Assembly (NCBI GenBank): GCA_030149365.1
Contig: JASBRP010000001.1
Span: 62,001-126,000 of the forward strand
Direction of reading: 5' to 3'
Length of the DNA: 64,000 bases
From: Solimonas sp.
GTDB taxonomy: Bacteria > Pseudomonadota > Gammaproteobacteria > Nevskiales > Nevskiaceae
Shown here: piece after piece, positions 33,302-42,418 of the stretch
Position numbering within the stretch: the first letter of the stretch is position 1
Layout of the letters: each line of letters opens with the position of its first letter
Notes under the pieces: model-generated
Databases searched by the model: none
The model's input: only the letters and a program-made list of their open reading frames with translations
Told to the model about the DNA's origin: nothing
Program-made: the position numbers and the translations under genes

Positions 33302-34291
33302 TTACTCCCGATGCTCGATCTTCCGCTGTTCCAGCGCCTCTTTGAGCACCCTGACGTCAATTACGTCGCTCTCCGCGAGAATCGCGCTTTTCGCCGAATG
33401 CTCGGCGGCGCGAACCAACTCCCCATGATTCAGGCCCTTAGCATCGACAGCAATATGTGCCCAGTCGAGCGCACGCGTATCGAAAGCCGACAGGCTGTTC
33501 TGCAGCACGGTGGTGGCCACCTCCGCCGTCGGCAGTTGATAGCGCATCACTACGTCGAAGCGGCGAAACAGAGCCGAATCGAGCAGCGCCGAATAATTGG
33601 TGGCAGCGACGACGATACTGTCCGAATTGTCCTGCTCGAGGAACTGCAGGAAGGAGTTCAGCACGCGCCGAATTTCGCCGACGTCATTCTTGGCGTCGCG
33701 TTGGCCGCCGAGCGCATCGAACTCGTCAAATAGGTATACGCCGCGCGTGCGCTGGATAGCGTCGAAGACTAGTCGCAATTTCGCTGCCGTCTCACCCATG
33801 AACTTGGTGATCAGGCCATCGAGCTGGATGGTGAACAATGGCAAGGTGAGTTCGCTGGCCAAGACACCGGCTGTCATCGTTTTGCCGGTGCCCGGCGGTC
33901 CTGTCAGCAGTAGCTTGCGTACCGGCGTCAGACCCCGCTCCTGAATGCGTTGGCGCTGACGCTGTTCCGTAAGGACACGAGCAATCTGCATTTCGATCGG
34001 CGCATCGAGCGCCATTTCGGACAGGCGGGCACTTGGATAGCTGACCGACAGAATGCCGGCCAATTCGCCGCGTGGCTGGGTGAGCGGAGTCGGCTTGATG
34101 CGTGGCGTGATCGACGCCGCCTGCGCCTTGGCCCGCACCTCGTCGATCAGGGTTTTTAGATCCTGTGCGAGTTTGGGCTTACCGGTCCGGGCTGCGCCGG
34201 CGGCGAGCTGGAGGGCCACTGCATAGAAGCGATCGCCGTCGCCGTCGGCGTGGCTGCGAATGAGCGCTTTAAGTTGATCGGCCGTCGCCAT
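33302..34291 (-). CDS. ietA: AAA+ ATPase, IetA-like
   Basis: A 329-residue AAA ATPase. Walker A is GPPGTGKT (131-138), Walker B is LFDE (187-190), sensor 1 is N232 (AATN) and an arginine-finger segment RRFD lies at 243-246. The first 110 residues are helical and without known domain. I chose ATG 34291 over an upstream start at 34315 because the protein then opens MATADQLKALIRSH. In IetAS-type pairs the ATPase controls or feeds substrate to the protease. It is the first gene of the pair and has an AT-richer upstream region. Confidence 0.88.
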   Translation of the reverse strand: MATADQLKALIRSHADGDGDRFYAVALQLAAGAARTGKPKLAQDLKTLIDEVRAKAQAASITPRIKPTPLTQPRGELAGILSVSYPSARLSEMALDAPIEMQIARVLTEQRQRQRIQERGLTPVRKLLLTGPPGTGKTMTAGVLASELTLPLFTIQLDGLITKFMGETAAKLRLVFDAIQRTRGVYLFDEFDALGGQRDAKNDVGEIRRVLNSFLQFLEQDNSDSIVVAATNYSALLDSALFRRFDVVMRYQLPTAEVATTVLQNSLSAFDTRALDWAHIAVDAKGLNHGELVRAAEHSAKSAILAESDVIDVRVLKEALEQRKIEHRE

Positions 34292-34735
34292 TGTCAGAAG
34301 TCCTTGGAACAGCACCCTAATCTTGCCGTGATGCGCTATTCATGACAATTGACGCTATATAAATCAATAGCTTAAGTAATTTCGAGAGACGGACTCGCGA
34401 TCGTGCTCTATCGCCTAAGTGGGAGCCACTCGCAGGTACTCGCTTAGTAGAGCACATAGCAGCCATTATTTCGCCATAGAACAGGACACGTGGACCGCAT
34501 TTCGCCTGCTTCGACGTGCTGAAAGCCACTAAAGAGACCATTGGCCCTTGATCGAATGGCTGCGACCGATGGAGTCGGCGGCTTGGCGAACGAGCTGAGG
34601 TCGCCTTATGGCGAAAACTCACCCTTAGTTTCACGTCTACAAAACAGGAACGTCAGCTTTGGGCTGATAGCGAACTTCCGAATAGGCCCGTTTTGCAGAA
34701 GTTGCCGCGCCCTCGGTGCCAACGACCGTCCTTCA
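34292..34735. other. Right flank of the low-GC island, upstream of ietA
   Basis: About 440 bases with no convincing gene. It should contain the ietA promoter; AT-rich stretches such as TATATAAATCAATAG lie near 34350-34370. An imperfect inverted repeat is at 34403-34455. The stretch from 34600 to 34735 regains intermediate composition before the rubredoxin stop. Confidence 0.55.
34403..34455. repeat. Imperfect inverted repeat upstream of ietA
   Basis: GTGCTCTA plus CTAAG (34403-34410 and 34415-34419) pairs with CTTAG plus TAGAGCAC (34443-34455), with a four-base bulge and a 23-base loop. It lies about 110 bases upstream of the ietA start. It could be an operator, a structured leader or the relic of an element end. 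Confidence 0.6.
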
Positions 34736-34900
34736 CTACCCTTCAATCAAGTCATAGTCCGACTTGGCCGCCCCACACTCCGGGCACATCCAGTCGTCCG
34801 GGATATCCTCGAAGCGCATCCCCGGCGCAATGCCGCTGTCCGGGTCGCCCAGTCGCTCGTCGTAGACATGGGAACAGTAGCGGCACTGGTAGCGGCGCAT
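34736..34900 (-). CDS. Rubredoxin
   Basis: A 54-residue protein that is short enough to be overlooked. It has C6-R-Y-C9 and C39-P-E-C42-G around an iron site, plus the conserved FEDIPDDW segment between them. This is a classic rubredoxin of the type that carries electrons to AlkB-like di-iron hydroxylases. It starts 20 bases after the stop of a di-iron desaturase-type gene, so it is probably the direct electron donor for that enzyme. Confidence 0.95.
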   Translation of the reverse strand: MRRYQCRYCSHVYDERLGDPDSGIAPGMRFEDIPDDWMCPECGAAKSDYDLIEG

Positions 34901-34920
34901 CGGTGTTCTCCTGCCGTGAT

Positions 34921-35811
34921 TCAGCGGGCCGGGTGAATCGTCGGGTGGATGGAAAAGCCATGCTGCACCGCCAGCTCCTTGTGCTGCAGCTCGCGCTCGA
35001 TCAGCCGGTAGACCTTGCCGTTGTTATAGAAGGGAGTCGCCGGATACAGGTGGTGGATCAGGTGGAAATTCTGGTACTGCAGCACCGGCCCCAGGAACCA
35101 CTCGTGGCCGCGGCGGATCGTCGTGGCGCGGGTGAAGTTCTCCTCCTGCGAGACGTCGTGCGGCACGTGCGGCAGCCAGAAGAAGCTGAAGCCCAGCGCC
35201 ATCTGGATCAGGCGTGAAGGAATGAACCACAGCATCAGCACTTCCATGCCGTAGCCCGCCCAGACCAGCGCCAGCAGCGCCGGCACGAACACCGCGGCAC
35301 GGCGCAGGCAGGCATTGAGGAAGGGCCGGGAGATCTTGTCGCCGTTCTGCAGCGCGAAGACGAAGTAGAAAAGGTCGATGAACGCCCAGCGGAACGGCAG
35401 CGTCCACCACACGCCGTGGAAGACCTGGTCAGGGTCGCGCACGCCGTTGGCAAAGCGGTGATGCAGGATGTGCGCCCAGCGGAACATGCGCAGGTCCACG
35501 TAGGGCAGCACCACGTTCAGGCCCGACTGGCCGATGAAGTCGTTGAGCCGCGTGTTCTTCGAGATGGAGCGGTGGATCGCGTCATGCGCCACGCTGAAGG
35601 CGATGTAGCCCACGCCGGTGTTCAGCAGCATGCCCAGCCACAGCGGCCAGCGTCCGCTGCCGCAGAGCCAATACACCGACAGGAAGCTCGTCACCAGGAT
35701 CAGCCACAACACCGCCGTCGGCCAGGCCAGTGGCGGCGCGGCGGTCAGCTCGCGGAAGCGGGCCGTCTCCTCAGGGTCCAGGCGGTCCAGCGATACGATC
35801 GTCTTGCTCAT
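34921..35811 (-). CDS. Membrane di-iron fatty-acid desaturase/hydroxylase family protein
   Basis: A 296-residue integral membrane protein with the histidine boxes of the desaturase superfamily: HDAIH (76-80), HILHH (114-118) and HLIHHLYP near the C terminus, plus HVPHD. At least four hydrophobic segments separate them. I chose ATG 35811 (MSKTIVSLDRL), preceded by GGAGAA, over an upstream extension. It could be a desaturase, a hydroxylase or an alkane-type monooxygenase. The downstream rubredoxin favours rubredoxin-dependent oxygenation. A TetR regulator is 38 bases upstream in the same operon. Confidence 0.9.
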   Translation of the reverse strand: MSKTIVSLDRLDPEETARFRELTAAPPLAWPTAVLWLILVTSFLSVYWLCGSGRWPLWLGMLLNTGVGYIAFSVAHDAIHRSISKNTRLNDFIGQSGLNVVLPYVDLRMFRWAHILHHRFANGVRDPDQVFHGVWWTLPFRWAFIDLFYFVFALQNGDKISRPFLNACLRRAAVFVPALLALVWAGYGMEVLMLWFIPSRLIQMALGFSFFWLPHVPHDVSQEENFTRATTIRRGHEWFLGPVLQYQNFHLIHHLYPATPFYNNGKVYRLIERELQHKELAVQHGFSIHPTIHPAR

Positions 35812-35849
35812 CGGTTCTCCTCCGATGTCTCGCGGCGTCAGGCGCCGCC

Positions 35850-36455
35850 TCAGGTCCGGTAGGCGCTGAGCAGCCGCCCCAGCAGCGGCTCCACCAGTTC
35901 GTCCAGCCGCTTGCCATGCATCAGTTGCCCGGCCGCGTGCAGGCTCATCAGGCCATGCAGCGTCACCCACAGCGCGTGGGCCAGCTCGCGCGCATCGCCA
36001 CGCAGCAGCCCGCCGTCGATGCAGCGCTGCAGTACCTCCACCGCATGCTCGAACAGGCTGCGGCGCGCCTCCATCACCTCGGGGAACTGCTCCACCGCCG
36101 GCTGGTGCGTGGCGAAGATCAGCAGGTACTCCGCCTGGTTGCGGCTGGCGAAGGCGACATAGGCCTCCGCCACCGCGTGCACCTGCGCCATCGGCCCGTC
36201 GGCGCGCGACTCATGCTCGCGCACCTCGGCCTCGAAGCGCGTCAGCGCATCCACCCGCATGCGCGCCAGCAAGGCTTCCTTGTTGTCGAAGTAGCGGTAG
36301 GGCAGCGTGTGGCTGACGCTCAGCAGCTCGGCCAGCCGGCGGAAGCTGACGCCCTCCAGGCCCTCCGCGCGATAGATCTCCAGCCCGGCCGCGGACAGGC
36401 GGCGGCGCATGGCTTCGAGTTCGTCGGTGGTCAGTTGGGCTCGTGGCACGGTCAA
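35850..36455 (-). CDS. TetR-family transcriptional regulator
   Basis: A 201-residue regulator. The N-terminal HTH reads VSFRRLAELLSVSHTLPYRYFDNKEALL, followed by an all-helical ligand-binding domain. The frame opens with TTG at 36455, but an ATG at 36410 (residue 16) would leave more room for a promoter and may be the true start. It precedes the desaturase and rubredoxin genes and has palindromic operator-like sequences directly upstream, so autoregulation of the operon and control of the divergent enoyl-CoA hydratase gene are likely. The ligand is probably a fatty acid or acyl-CoA. Confidence 0.88.
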   Translation of the reverse strand: MTVPRAQLTTDELEAMRRRLSAAGLEIYRAEGLEGVSFRRLAELLSVSHTLPYRYFDNKEALLARMRVDALTRFEAEVREHESRADGPMAQVHAVAEAYVAFASRNQAEYLLIFATHQPAVEQFPEVMEARRSLFEHAVEVLQRCIDGGLLRGDARELAHALWVTLHGLMSLHAAGQLMHGKRLDELVEPLLGRLLSAYRT

Positions 36456-36458
36456 ACA

Positions 36459-36478
36459 TTAACGTCGTTAATTTAACG
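36459..36478. promoter_or_regulatory. Overlapping palindromes, probable TetR operator
   Basis: TTAACGTCGTTAA (36459-36471) and CGTTAATTTAACG (36466-36478) are each palindromic around a single central base and share CGTTAA. They lie in the divergent gap between the TetR gene and the enoyl-CoA hydratase gene, in an AT-rich patch that stands out from the GC-rich surroundings. Confidence 0.72.
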
Positions 36479-36552
36479 ATGTCAAGAAATGCCCGGCCCT
36501 GCCCGGCCCTGCTACGCTCGCCGCCTTTGGCCGCCCCGCTTCAGGATTCCCC

Positions 36553-37359
36553 ATGAGCAATCCCTTCGTTCACTACAGCCTCGAGAACAACGTCGTCACC
36601 CTGCGCCTGGACCGGCCGGAGCGCCGCAACGCCATCGCCGATCTGGCCGACTGCGAAGATCTGGCGGCAGCGCTGCGACAGGCCCAGGAGAGCCGCGCCA
36701 GCTGCATCGTGCTGACTGGCGCCGGCAGCGCCTTCTGCGCCGGCGGCAGCCTGCAGGCCATCCACCAGCGCCAGGGCATCGCCGACGCCACCGACGGCGC
36801 CGTGGACACCCGCGCCAGCTACCGCCGTGGCGTGCAGCGCGCCATCGAGGCGCTGTGGGAATGCGAGCTGCCGATGATCGCCGCCATCAACGGCCCGGCC
36901 ATCGGCCTGGGCCTGGACCTGGCCTGCCTCTGCGACATCCGCCTGGCCTCGGAGAAGGCCAGCTTCGCCTCCAGCTTCATCCGCCTGGGCCTGATCCCGG
37001 GTGACGGCGGCGCCTGGATCCTGCCGCGCATCATCGGCCTGTCCGCCGCCTCGGAGCTGATCCTGACCGGCGACAGCATCGACCCCGCCGCCGCCAAGGC
37101 CCTGGGCCTGGTCTCCCGCGTGTTGCCGGCAGAATCCCTGCTGCCCGAGGCCCTGGCCATGGCGCAGCGCATCGCCGCCAACCCCGCCAAGACCCTGCGC
37201 CTGTCCAAGCGCCTGCTGCGCGAGGGCCAACAGCAGCGCCTCAGCGACGTGCTGCAGCTGTCCGCCGCCTTCCAGGCGCTGGCCCACGAAACCGAGGATC
37301 ACCGCGAGGCCGTGGAAGCCGCGCTGGCCAAGCGCTCGCCGCGCTTCACCGGGCGCTGA
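36553..37359 (+). CDS. Enoyl-CoA hydratase/isomerase
   Basis: A 268-residue crotonase. It shows the RPERRNAI start of the fold, the oxyanion segment FCAGGSL, the second oxyanion/helix segment NGPAIGLGLDLACLCDIRLA and GLIPGDGGAW. The segment before LDLACLCD lacks a Glu at one classical hydratase position, so isomerase or related chemistry is possible. It diverges from the TetR-desaturase operon across the operator-like palindromes, which suggests shared control and a role in fatty acyl-CoA breakdown. Confidence 0.9.
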   Translation: MSNPFVHYSLENNVVTLRLDRPERRNAIADLADCEDLAAALRQAQESRASCIVLTGAGSAFCAGGSLQAIHQRQGIADATDGAVDTRASYRRGVQRAIEALWECELPMIAAINGPAIGLGLDLACLCDIRLASEKASFASSFIRLGLIPGDGGAWILPRIIGLSAASELILTGDSIDPAAAKALGLVSRVLPAESLLPEALAMAQRIAANPAKTLRLSKRLLREGQQQRLSDVLQLSAAFQALAHETEDHREAVEAALAKRSPRFTGR

Positions 37360-37442
37360 AACCCGGCAGCGGCGAAAAGCCGATGCAACCGCTGGCCAGA
37401 TTGCCGGTCAGATAGGGCATCACCCCCGGCAAGCAAGGACGC

Positions 37443-38138
37443 ATGCCCCATACCAATTCCCAGGCGGAAGGATCCCGCAGGGTCGCGCTGATCGCGGCCG
37501 CCGTACTGCTGGCCGTCATCCTCATCGTGGCCGGCGCCTGGCGCTGGACCCCGCTGCACGACTACGCCGAGCCGCGCGAGATCGCGCGCTGGCTGTTCAG
37601 CCTGCGCCACAGCCCCTGGGCGATCCCGGTGATCCTGGGCCTGTACGTGGGCGCCAGCGCCGTGCTGTTCCCCAACACCCTGCTCAACGTCGCCGTGATC
37701 CTGGCCATGGGCACGGGCCTGGGCCTGGTCTACGCCCTGGGCGGCAGCCTCGTCGCCACCGCCGTGTTCTATGGCCTGGGCGCCCGCTACGGCCAGGAGC
37801 GGCTGCAATCCCTGAACATCCGCAGCCTGGACAGGCTCAGCCGCATGCTGCGCAAGGGCGGCGTGCCCGGCATCGCCGGCCTGCGCCTGCTGCCGTTGGC
37901 ACCCTTCAGTGTCGTCAACCTGGCGGCCGGCGCCCTGCGCGTGCGCTTCTGGGTGTTCATGACCGGTACCTTCATCGGCCTGCTGCCCGGCAACCTGCTG
38001 GTGACGGCCTTCGGCCACCAGTTCCGGGCCCTGCTGCGCGAGCCCGGCCCCGGCGGCTACGCCCTGATGGGCGCCATCCTGGTGGCCGGCGCTGGCTGGC
38101 TGGTCTGGCTGCGGCGCCGGGCGGAGCGCGAAGAATAG
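37443..38138 (+). CDS. TVP38/TMEM64 (VTT/DedA-like) membrane protein
   Basis: A 231-residue inner-membrane protein with about five or six hydrophobic segments. The VTT-domain signature includes ASAVLFPNTLLNVAVILAMG, the GLRLLPLAPFSVVNLAAG segment with its conserved Arg and Pro, and GTFIGLLPG. Family members are linked to lipid scrambling or undecaprenyl-phosphate flipping and membrane homeostasis. It is 83 bases downstream of the enoyl-CoA hydratase on the same strand; functional linkage is unclear. Confidence 0.88.
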   Translation: MPHTNSQAEGSRRVALIAAAVLLAVILIVAGAWRWTPLHDYAEPREIARWLFSLRHSPWAIPVILGLYVGASAVLFPNTLLNVAVILAMGTGLGLVYALGGSLVATAVFYGLGARYGQERLQSLNIRSLDRLSRMLRKGGVPGIAGLRLLPLAPFSVVNLAAGALRVRFWVFMTGTFIGLLPGNLLVTAFGHQFRALLREPGPGGYALMGAILVAGAGWLVWLRRRAEREE

Positions 38139-38265
38139 GGATCTGTATCTCCCTGGATACAACACCAGGAGTACAGAAAGGAGCACAAGCCGCCCTCCCC
38201 TGTGTCTGCCGCCTGACAGGGCGCGGCGCGACACTGGCTGCCGTCATCGACAGCCGGAGTCCGCC

Positions 38266-38808
38266 ATGTCCACCACCCCCCGGAATCTTCCCGAAACCCA
38301 GCAGCCGTCGCTGCCGCAGGGCCTGCGCAGCCTGCTGGGCATCGCCCTGATCGCCGCCGCCCTGGCCATGGCGGCCGGCCTGGTCTCGGAGCTGCGCCGG
38401 GCGGCCACGCTGGACCGGGACGGCCGTACCGCACCCGCCACCCTGCTGCTGGAGCAGGCGCAGCAACTGCCGCAGGACCGCGGCGCTAGCCCACAGCGCT
38501 ATCTCTACGAACTGCGCTACGACGGCCACCAACGCCGCTTCCTGCGCGACGAGCCGCTGGCGCCGGGGCAGCCGCTGTGGGTGCGCTACGACCCGGCCCA
38601 GCCGCTGACGGCCGACCTGTACACCTCCGAGCCCAGCGGCAGCGCCCTGCAGTACACAGGCCGGCCCTTGCTGCTGCTGTGGTCGGTACTGGCGGCGCTC
38701 ACCGCCGCCGCCCTGGGGCTGGGCCTGCTGCGCCGCCCCTGGCAGGAACCCACACCGTCCTGCGAGCTGCTGGAAATCCAGCGGCGTGACGCACGTTTTG
38801 GAATATAA
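38266..38808 (+). CDS. Two-TM membrane protein (DUF3592-like), unknown function
   Basis: A 180-residue protein with a hydrophobic helix near residues 22-42 and a second at about 130-155. A periplasmic beta-rich part (YLYELRYDGHQRRFLRD...LWVRYDPAQP) lies between them. The layout resembles DUF3592 proteins. It has its own upstream gap of 127 bases. No function can be assigned. Confidence 0.7.
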   Translation: MSTTPRNLPETQQPSLPQGLRSLLGIALIAAALAMAAGLVSELRRAATLDRDGRTAPATLLLEQAQQLPQDRGASPQRYLYELRYDGHQRRFLRDEPLAPGQPLWVRYDPAQPLTADLYTSEPSGSALQYTGRPLLLLWSVLAALTAAALGLGLLRRPWQEPTPSCELLEIQRRDARFGI

Positions 38809-38875
38809 ATACAATTCCAAATTCCTTTTTCATTGGATCGCCCTCCAGTAATCTGCCGGCAACTGGAGGATTCAC

Positions 38876-39493
38876 ATGACCTGGCAAACCAAGTTGCGGT
38901 ACCTGATCGTTCCCGGCCTGCGTAGCAGCGGCCCCGGGCACTGGCAGACCCATTGGGAGCGCGCTCTGGGTGCCTCGCGCGTCGAGCAGGCCGACTGGAA
39001 CACGCCGGACCTGGAGCGCTGGAGCGCCCAGGTGGTGGCGGCGGTGAACCCGGACCCGCGTCCGGTGGTGCTGATCGCCCACAGCTTCGGCACGCTGGCC
39101 AGCGTCCATGCCCTGCGCCGCGTGGCGCCCAAGGTCCGCGGCCTGCTGCTGGTGGCCCCGGCCGCGCCGGAAAAGTTCGGCATTACCCGCTTGCTGCCGC
39201 AGGCGCCGCTGGGCATCCCGAGCATCCTGGTCGGCAGCCAGTCCGATCCGTGGTTGAGCCTGTCGCGCGCCCGCGCCCTGGCCGCCACCTGGGACAGCGA
39301 ATTCCTCAGCCTGGGCGACGCCGGCCACATCAACACCGACAGCGGCTACGGCCCCTGGGCCGACGGCCTGAACCTGCTGGAGCGCCTGGAAGCCAAGCAC
39401 GAAACGCCCCGCGCCCTGCCGCGTCGCAGCCGCGACGCCCTGCCCGGCTTCAGCACGCCCGCCGTGGCGCAGGCTGCCGGTTTCGCCTGGTAG
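38876..39493 (+). CDS. RBBP9/YdeN-type alpha/beta hydrolase
   Basis: A 205-residue small serine hydrolase. It begins YLIVPGLRSSGPGHWQTHWE, typical of RBBP9/YdeN. The nucleophile is in AHSFGT, the acid in SQSDPWL and the His in GDAGHIN. The C-terminal 30 residues are basic and low-complexity. Family members are small serine hydrolases of unknown physiological substrate. A hairpin repeat follows the stop. Confidence 0.9.
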   Translation: MTWQTKLRYLIVPGLRSSGPGHWQTHWERALGASRVEQADWNTPDLERWSAQVVAAVNPDPRPVVLIAHSFGTLASVHALRRVAPKVRGLLLVAPAAPEKFGITRLLPQAPLGIPSILVGSQSDPWLSLSRARALAATWDSEFLSLGDAGHINTDSGYGPWADGLNLLERLEAKHETPRALPRRSRDALPGFSTPAVAQAAGFAW

Positions 39494-39503
39494 CTCCTCT
39501 CCC

Positions 39504-39555
39504 GTAGGAGCGACGCCAGTCGCGATCTTTCGCCGGATCGCGGCTCGCGCCGCAC
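39504..39555. repeat. Hairpin repeat (family R5)
   Basis: GTAGGAGCGACGCCAGTCGC and a partial complement GGATCGCGGCTCGCGCC form an imperfect hairpin after the hydrolase gene. A second member of this family is at 46052-46120. Such elements are widespread between genes in Pseudomonas and Xanthomonas relatives. Confidence 0.75.
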
Positions 39556-39586
39556 CCACAACCGTTCTGGCGCTAAGCTGCGGCGC

Positions 39587-40108
<522 letters not shown>

Positions 40109-40136
40109 ATCCGCGGATTTACGGGATAATTGGCGG

Positions 40137-42356
40137 ATGTCCGCCTTCCCCCTCTTCGTCACCACGCCGCGCGGCGTCGAACCCCTGCTCGCTGCCGAGC
40201 TGACCCAATTCGGCGCCACCGAGATCAAGGAGCGCATGGGCGGCGTCGCCGCCCTCGGCGATACCGCCGTGGCCTACCGCGCCTGCCTGTGGTCGCGCCT
40301 GGCCAGCCGCGTGCTGCTGCCCCTGCGTACCTTCCCGATCGAAGGCGGCACCGATGCGCTCTACAGCGCCGCGCGCGAGCTGGCCTGGGACGACCTGTTC
40401 ACCGCCTCGCACCGCTTCGCCATCGAGGTCGCCGGCCATTCGCCCACGATCACGCACACGCACTACGCCGCGCTGAAGGTGAAGGACGCCATCGTCGATC
40501 ACTTCCGCGATACCGTCGGCCAGCGCCCGGACGTGGACACCGACAACCCCGACATCCGCATCCACCTGCACCTGGACAAGGAGCAGGCCACGCTGAGCCT
40601 GGACCTGGCCGGCGACAGCCTGCACCGCCGCGGCTACCGCCTGCGCGGGGTCGAGGCGCCGCTGAAGGAGAACCTCGCCGCCGCCATCCTGGTCCGTGCC
40701 GGCTGGCCGGCCCTGGCCGCCCAGGGCGCGCCGCTGGTGGACCCGATGTGCGGCTCCGGCACCCTGGTGATCGAGGCCGCCTGGATGGCCGGAGACGTGG
40801 CACCGGGCCTGATGCGCGAGCATTGGGGCTTCGAGGCCTGGCTGGACCACCGCCCCAAGGTCTGGGCCGACCTGCATGCCGAAGCCGTGGAGCGCCGCAA
40901 CGAAGGCCTGAAGAAACTGCCGCCGATGGCGGGCAGCGACGTCGACCTGGGCGCGCTGAAGTCCGCGCGCAAGAACGCCGCGCAGGCCGGCCTCACCGGC
41001 AAGATCGACTGGACCCAGCGCGACGCGCTGGAAGCCCGCGCCATCGGCGACCAGCCGGGCCTGGTGGTCACCAACCCGCCCTACGGCGAGCGCCTGGGCG
41101 CCGAGGGCGAGATCATCAAGCTGTACTCACTGTTCGGCATGTCGCTGAAGCAGCACTTCCCTGGCTGGAAGGCCGCGGTCTTCACAAGCCGCGCGGACCT
41201 CGGCCCACGCCTGGGCCTGCGCGCCGGCCGCATGTACTCGCTGTTCAACGGCGCGCTGCAGGCCAAGCTGCTGAACTTTGACATCAACCCCGCCTCCGCC
41301 ACGCCGCAGCCGCGCGGCGGCGAGGAATACGCCAACCGCCTGCAGAAGAACCTCAAGCACCTGGGCAAGTGGATCAAGCGCAGCGGCGTGACCAACTACC
41401 GGGTCTACGACGCCGACCTGCCGGACTACGCCATCGCCGTGGATCTCTACCAGGCCAACGAGGAACTGCACGTGCACGTGCAGGAATACGCCGCGCCCAA
41501 GACCGTGGACCCGGTCAAGGCGGAGATCCGCCTGCGCGAGGCGCTGTCGCATACCAGTGACATCCTGCAGGTGCCGGCCTCGCGCATCCACTTCAAGATG
41601 CGCAAGTCGCAGAAGGGCACGGCGCAGTACGAGAAGCACGACGAGATCGGCCATTTCCTGGAGATCGACGAATACGGCTGCAAGCTGCGCGTGAACTTCG
41701 AGGACTACCTCGACACCGGCGTGTTCCTGGATCACCGGCCGATCCGCAAGCGCATCCAGGAAGAGAGCGCCCGCAAGCGCTTCCTCAACCTGTTCTGCTA
41801 CACCGGTGCCGCCACCGTGCACGCCGCCATGGGCGGGGCCAGCGAATCGGTCTCGGTGGACCTGTCCAACACCTACCTGGACTGGGCCGCGGAAAACCTG
41901 CGCCTCAACGGCTTCGACAGCCAGCAGACCGGCACGCTGCGCGACCGCCGCGACCATATCCACCGGCCCGCCAGGGGCGGCAGCCCCTGGAAGGCCAAGC
42001 CGCAGGCACCGCACGAACTGGTGCGCGCCGACTGCATGCAGTGGCTCAAGATCGCCGGCACCAAGCCCGACGAGCGCTACGACCTGATCTTCTGCGACCC
42101 GCCGACCTTCTCCAACTCCAAGAAGATGGAAGGCATCCTAGACGTGCAGCGCGACCACGTGGAGATGATCCAGGGCTGCGCGGCGCTGCTGGCGCCGGGA
42201 GGCGTGCTGTACTTCTCCACCAACCGCCGCGGCTTCAAGCTGGACGAGGCACAGCTGGCAGGCCTGGTCATCAAGGACATCACCGCGCAGACGCTGGACG
42301 AGGACTTCAAGCGTCCGCCGCCGGCGCACCGCTGCTGGCAGATCAAGCGGGACTGA
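40137..42356 (+). CDS. rlmL: 23S rRNA (G2445-N2)/(G2069-N7) methyltransferase RlmKL
   Basis: A 739-residue bifunctional methyltransferase. The N-terminal THUMP domain (about 40-155) is followed by the RlmL catalytic domain with DPMCGSGTLVIEA and the TNPPYGERL motif. The second half holds the RlmK domain with FLNLFCYTGAATVHA and CDPPTFSNS. It modifies two guanines of 23S rRNA during ribosome assembly. The length and domain order match E. coli RlmKL. A 62-base gap separates it from the histidine kinase gene. Confidence 0.97.
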   Translation: MSAFPLFVTTPRGVEPLLAAELTQFGATEIKERMGGVAALGDTAVAYRACLWSRLASRVLLPLRTFPIEGGTDALYSAARELAWDDLFTASHRFAIEVAGHSPTITHTHYAALKVKDAIVDHFRDTVGQRPDVDTDNPDIRIHLHLDKEQATLSLDLAGDSLHRRGYRLRGVEAPLKENLAAAILVRAGWPALAAQGAPLVDPMCGSGTLVIEAAWMAGDVAPGLMREHWGFEAWLDHRPKVWADLHAEAVERRNEGLKKLPPMAGSDVDLGALKSARKNAAQAGLTGKIDWTQRDALEARAIGDQPGLVVTNPPYGERLGAEGEIIKLYSLFGMSLKQHFPGWKAAVFTSRADLGPRLGLRAGRMYSLFNGALQAKLLNFDINPASATPQPRGGEEYANRLQKNLKHLGKWIKRSGVTNYRVYDADLPDYAIAVDLYQANEELHVHVQEYAAPKTVDPVKAEIRLREALSHTSDILQVPASRIHFKMRKSQKGTAQYEKHDEIGHFLEIDEYGCKLRVNFEDYLDTGVFLDHRPIRKRIQEESARKRFLNLFCYTGAATVHAAMGGASESVSVDLSNTYLDWAAENLRLNGFDSQQTGTLRDRRDHIHRPARGGSPWKAKPQAPHELVRADCMQWLKIAGTKPDERYDLIFCDPPTFSNSKKMEGILDVQRDHVEMIQGCAALLAPGGVLYFSTNRRGFKLDEAQLAGLVIKDITAQTLDEDFKRPPPAHRCWQIKRD

Positions 42357-42418
42357 ACGCGGTCTCATCACGACACTGCAACAAAGTCGTAACTGCGGTC
42401 ACGTAGCCTGAAAGGGCC

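Noticed and set aside
34317..34634. 105-codon minus-strand frame upstream of ietA
   Set aside because: Sequence is low in protein-like character and overlaps the presumed promoter and inverted repeat of the IetAS-like pair.
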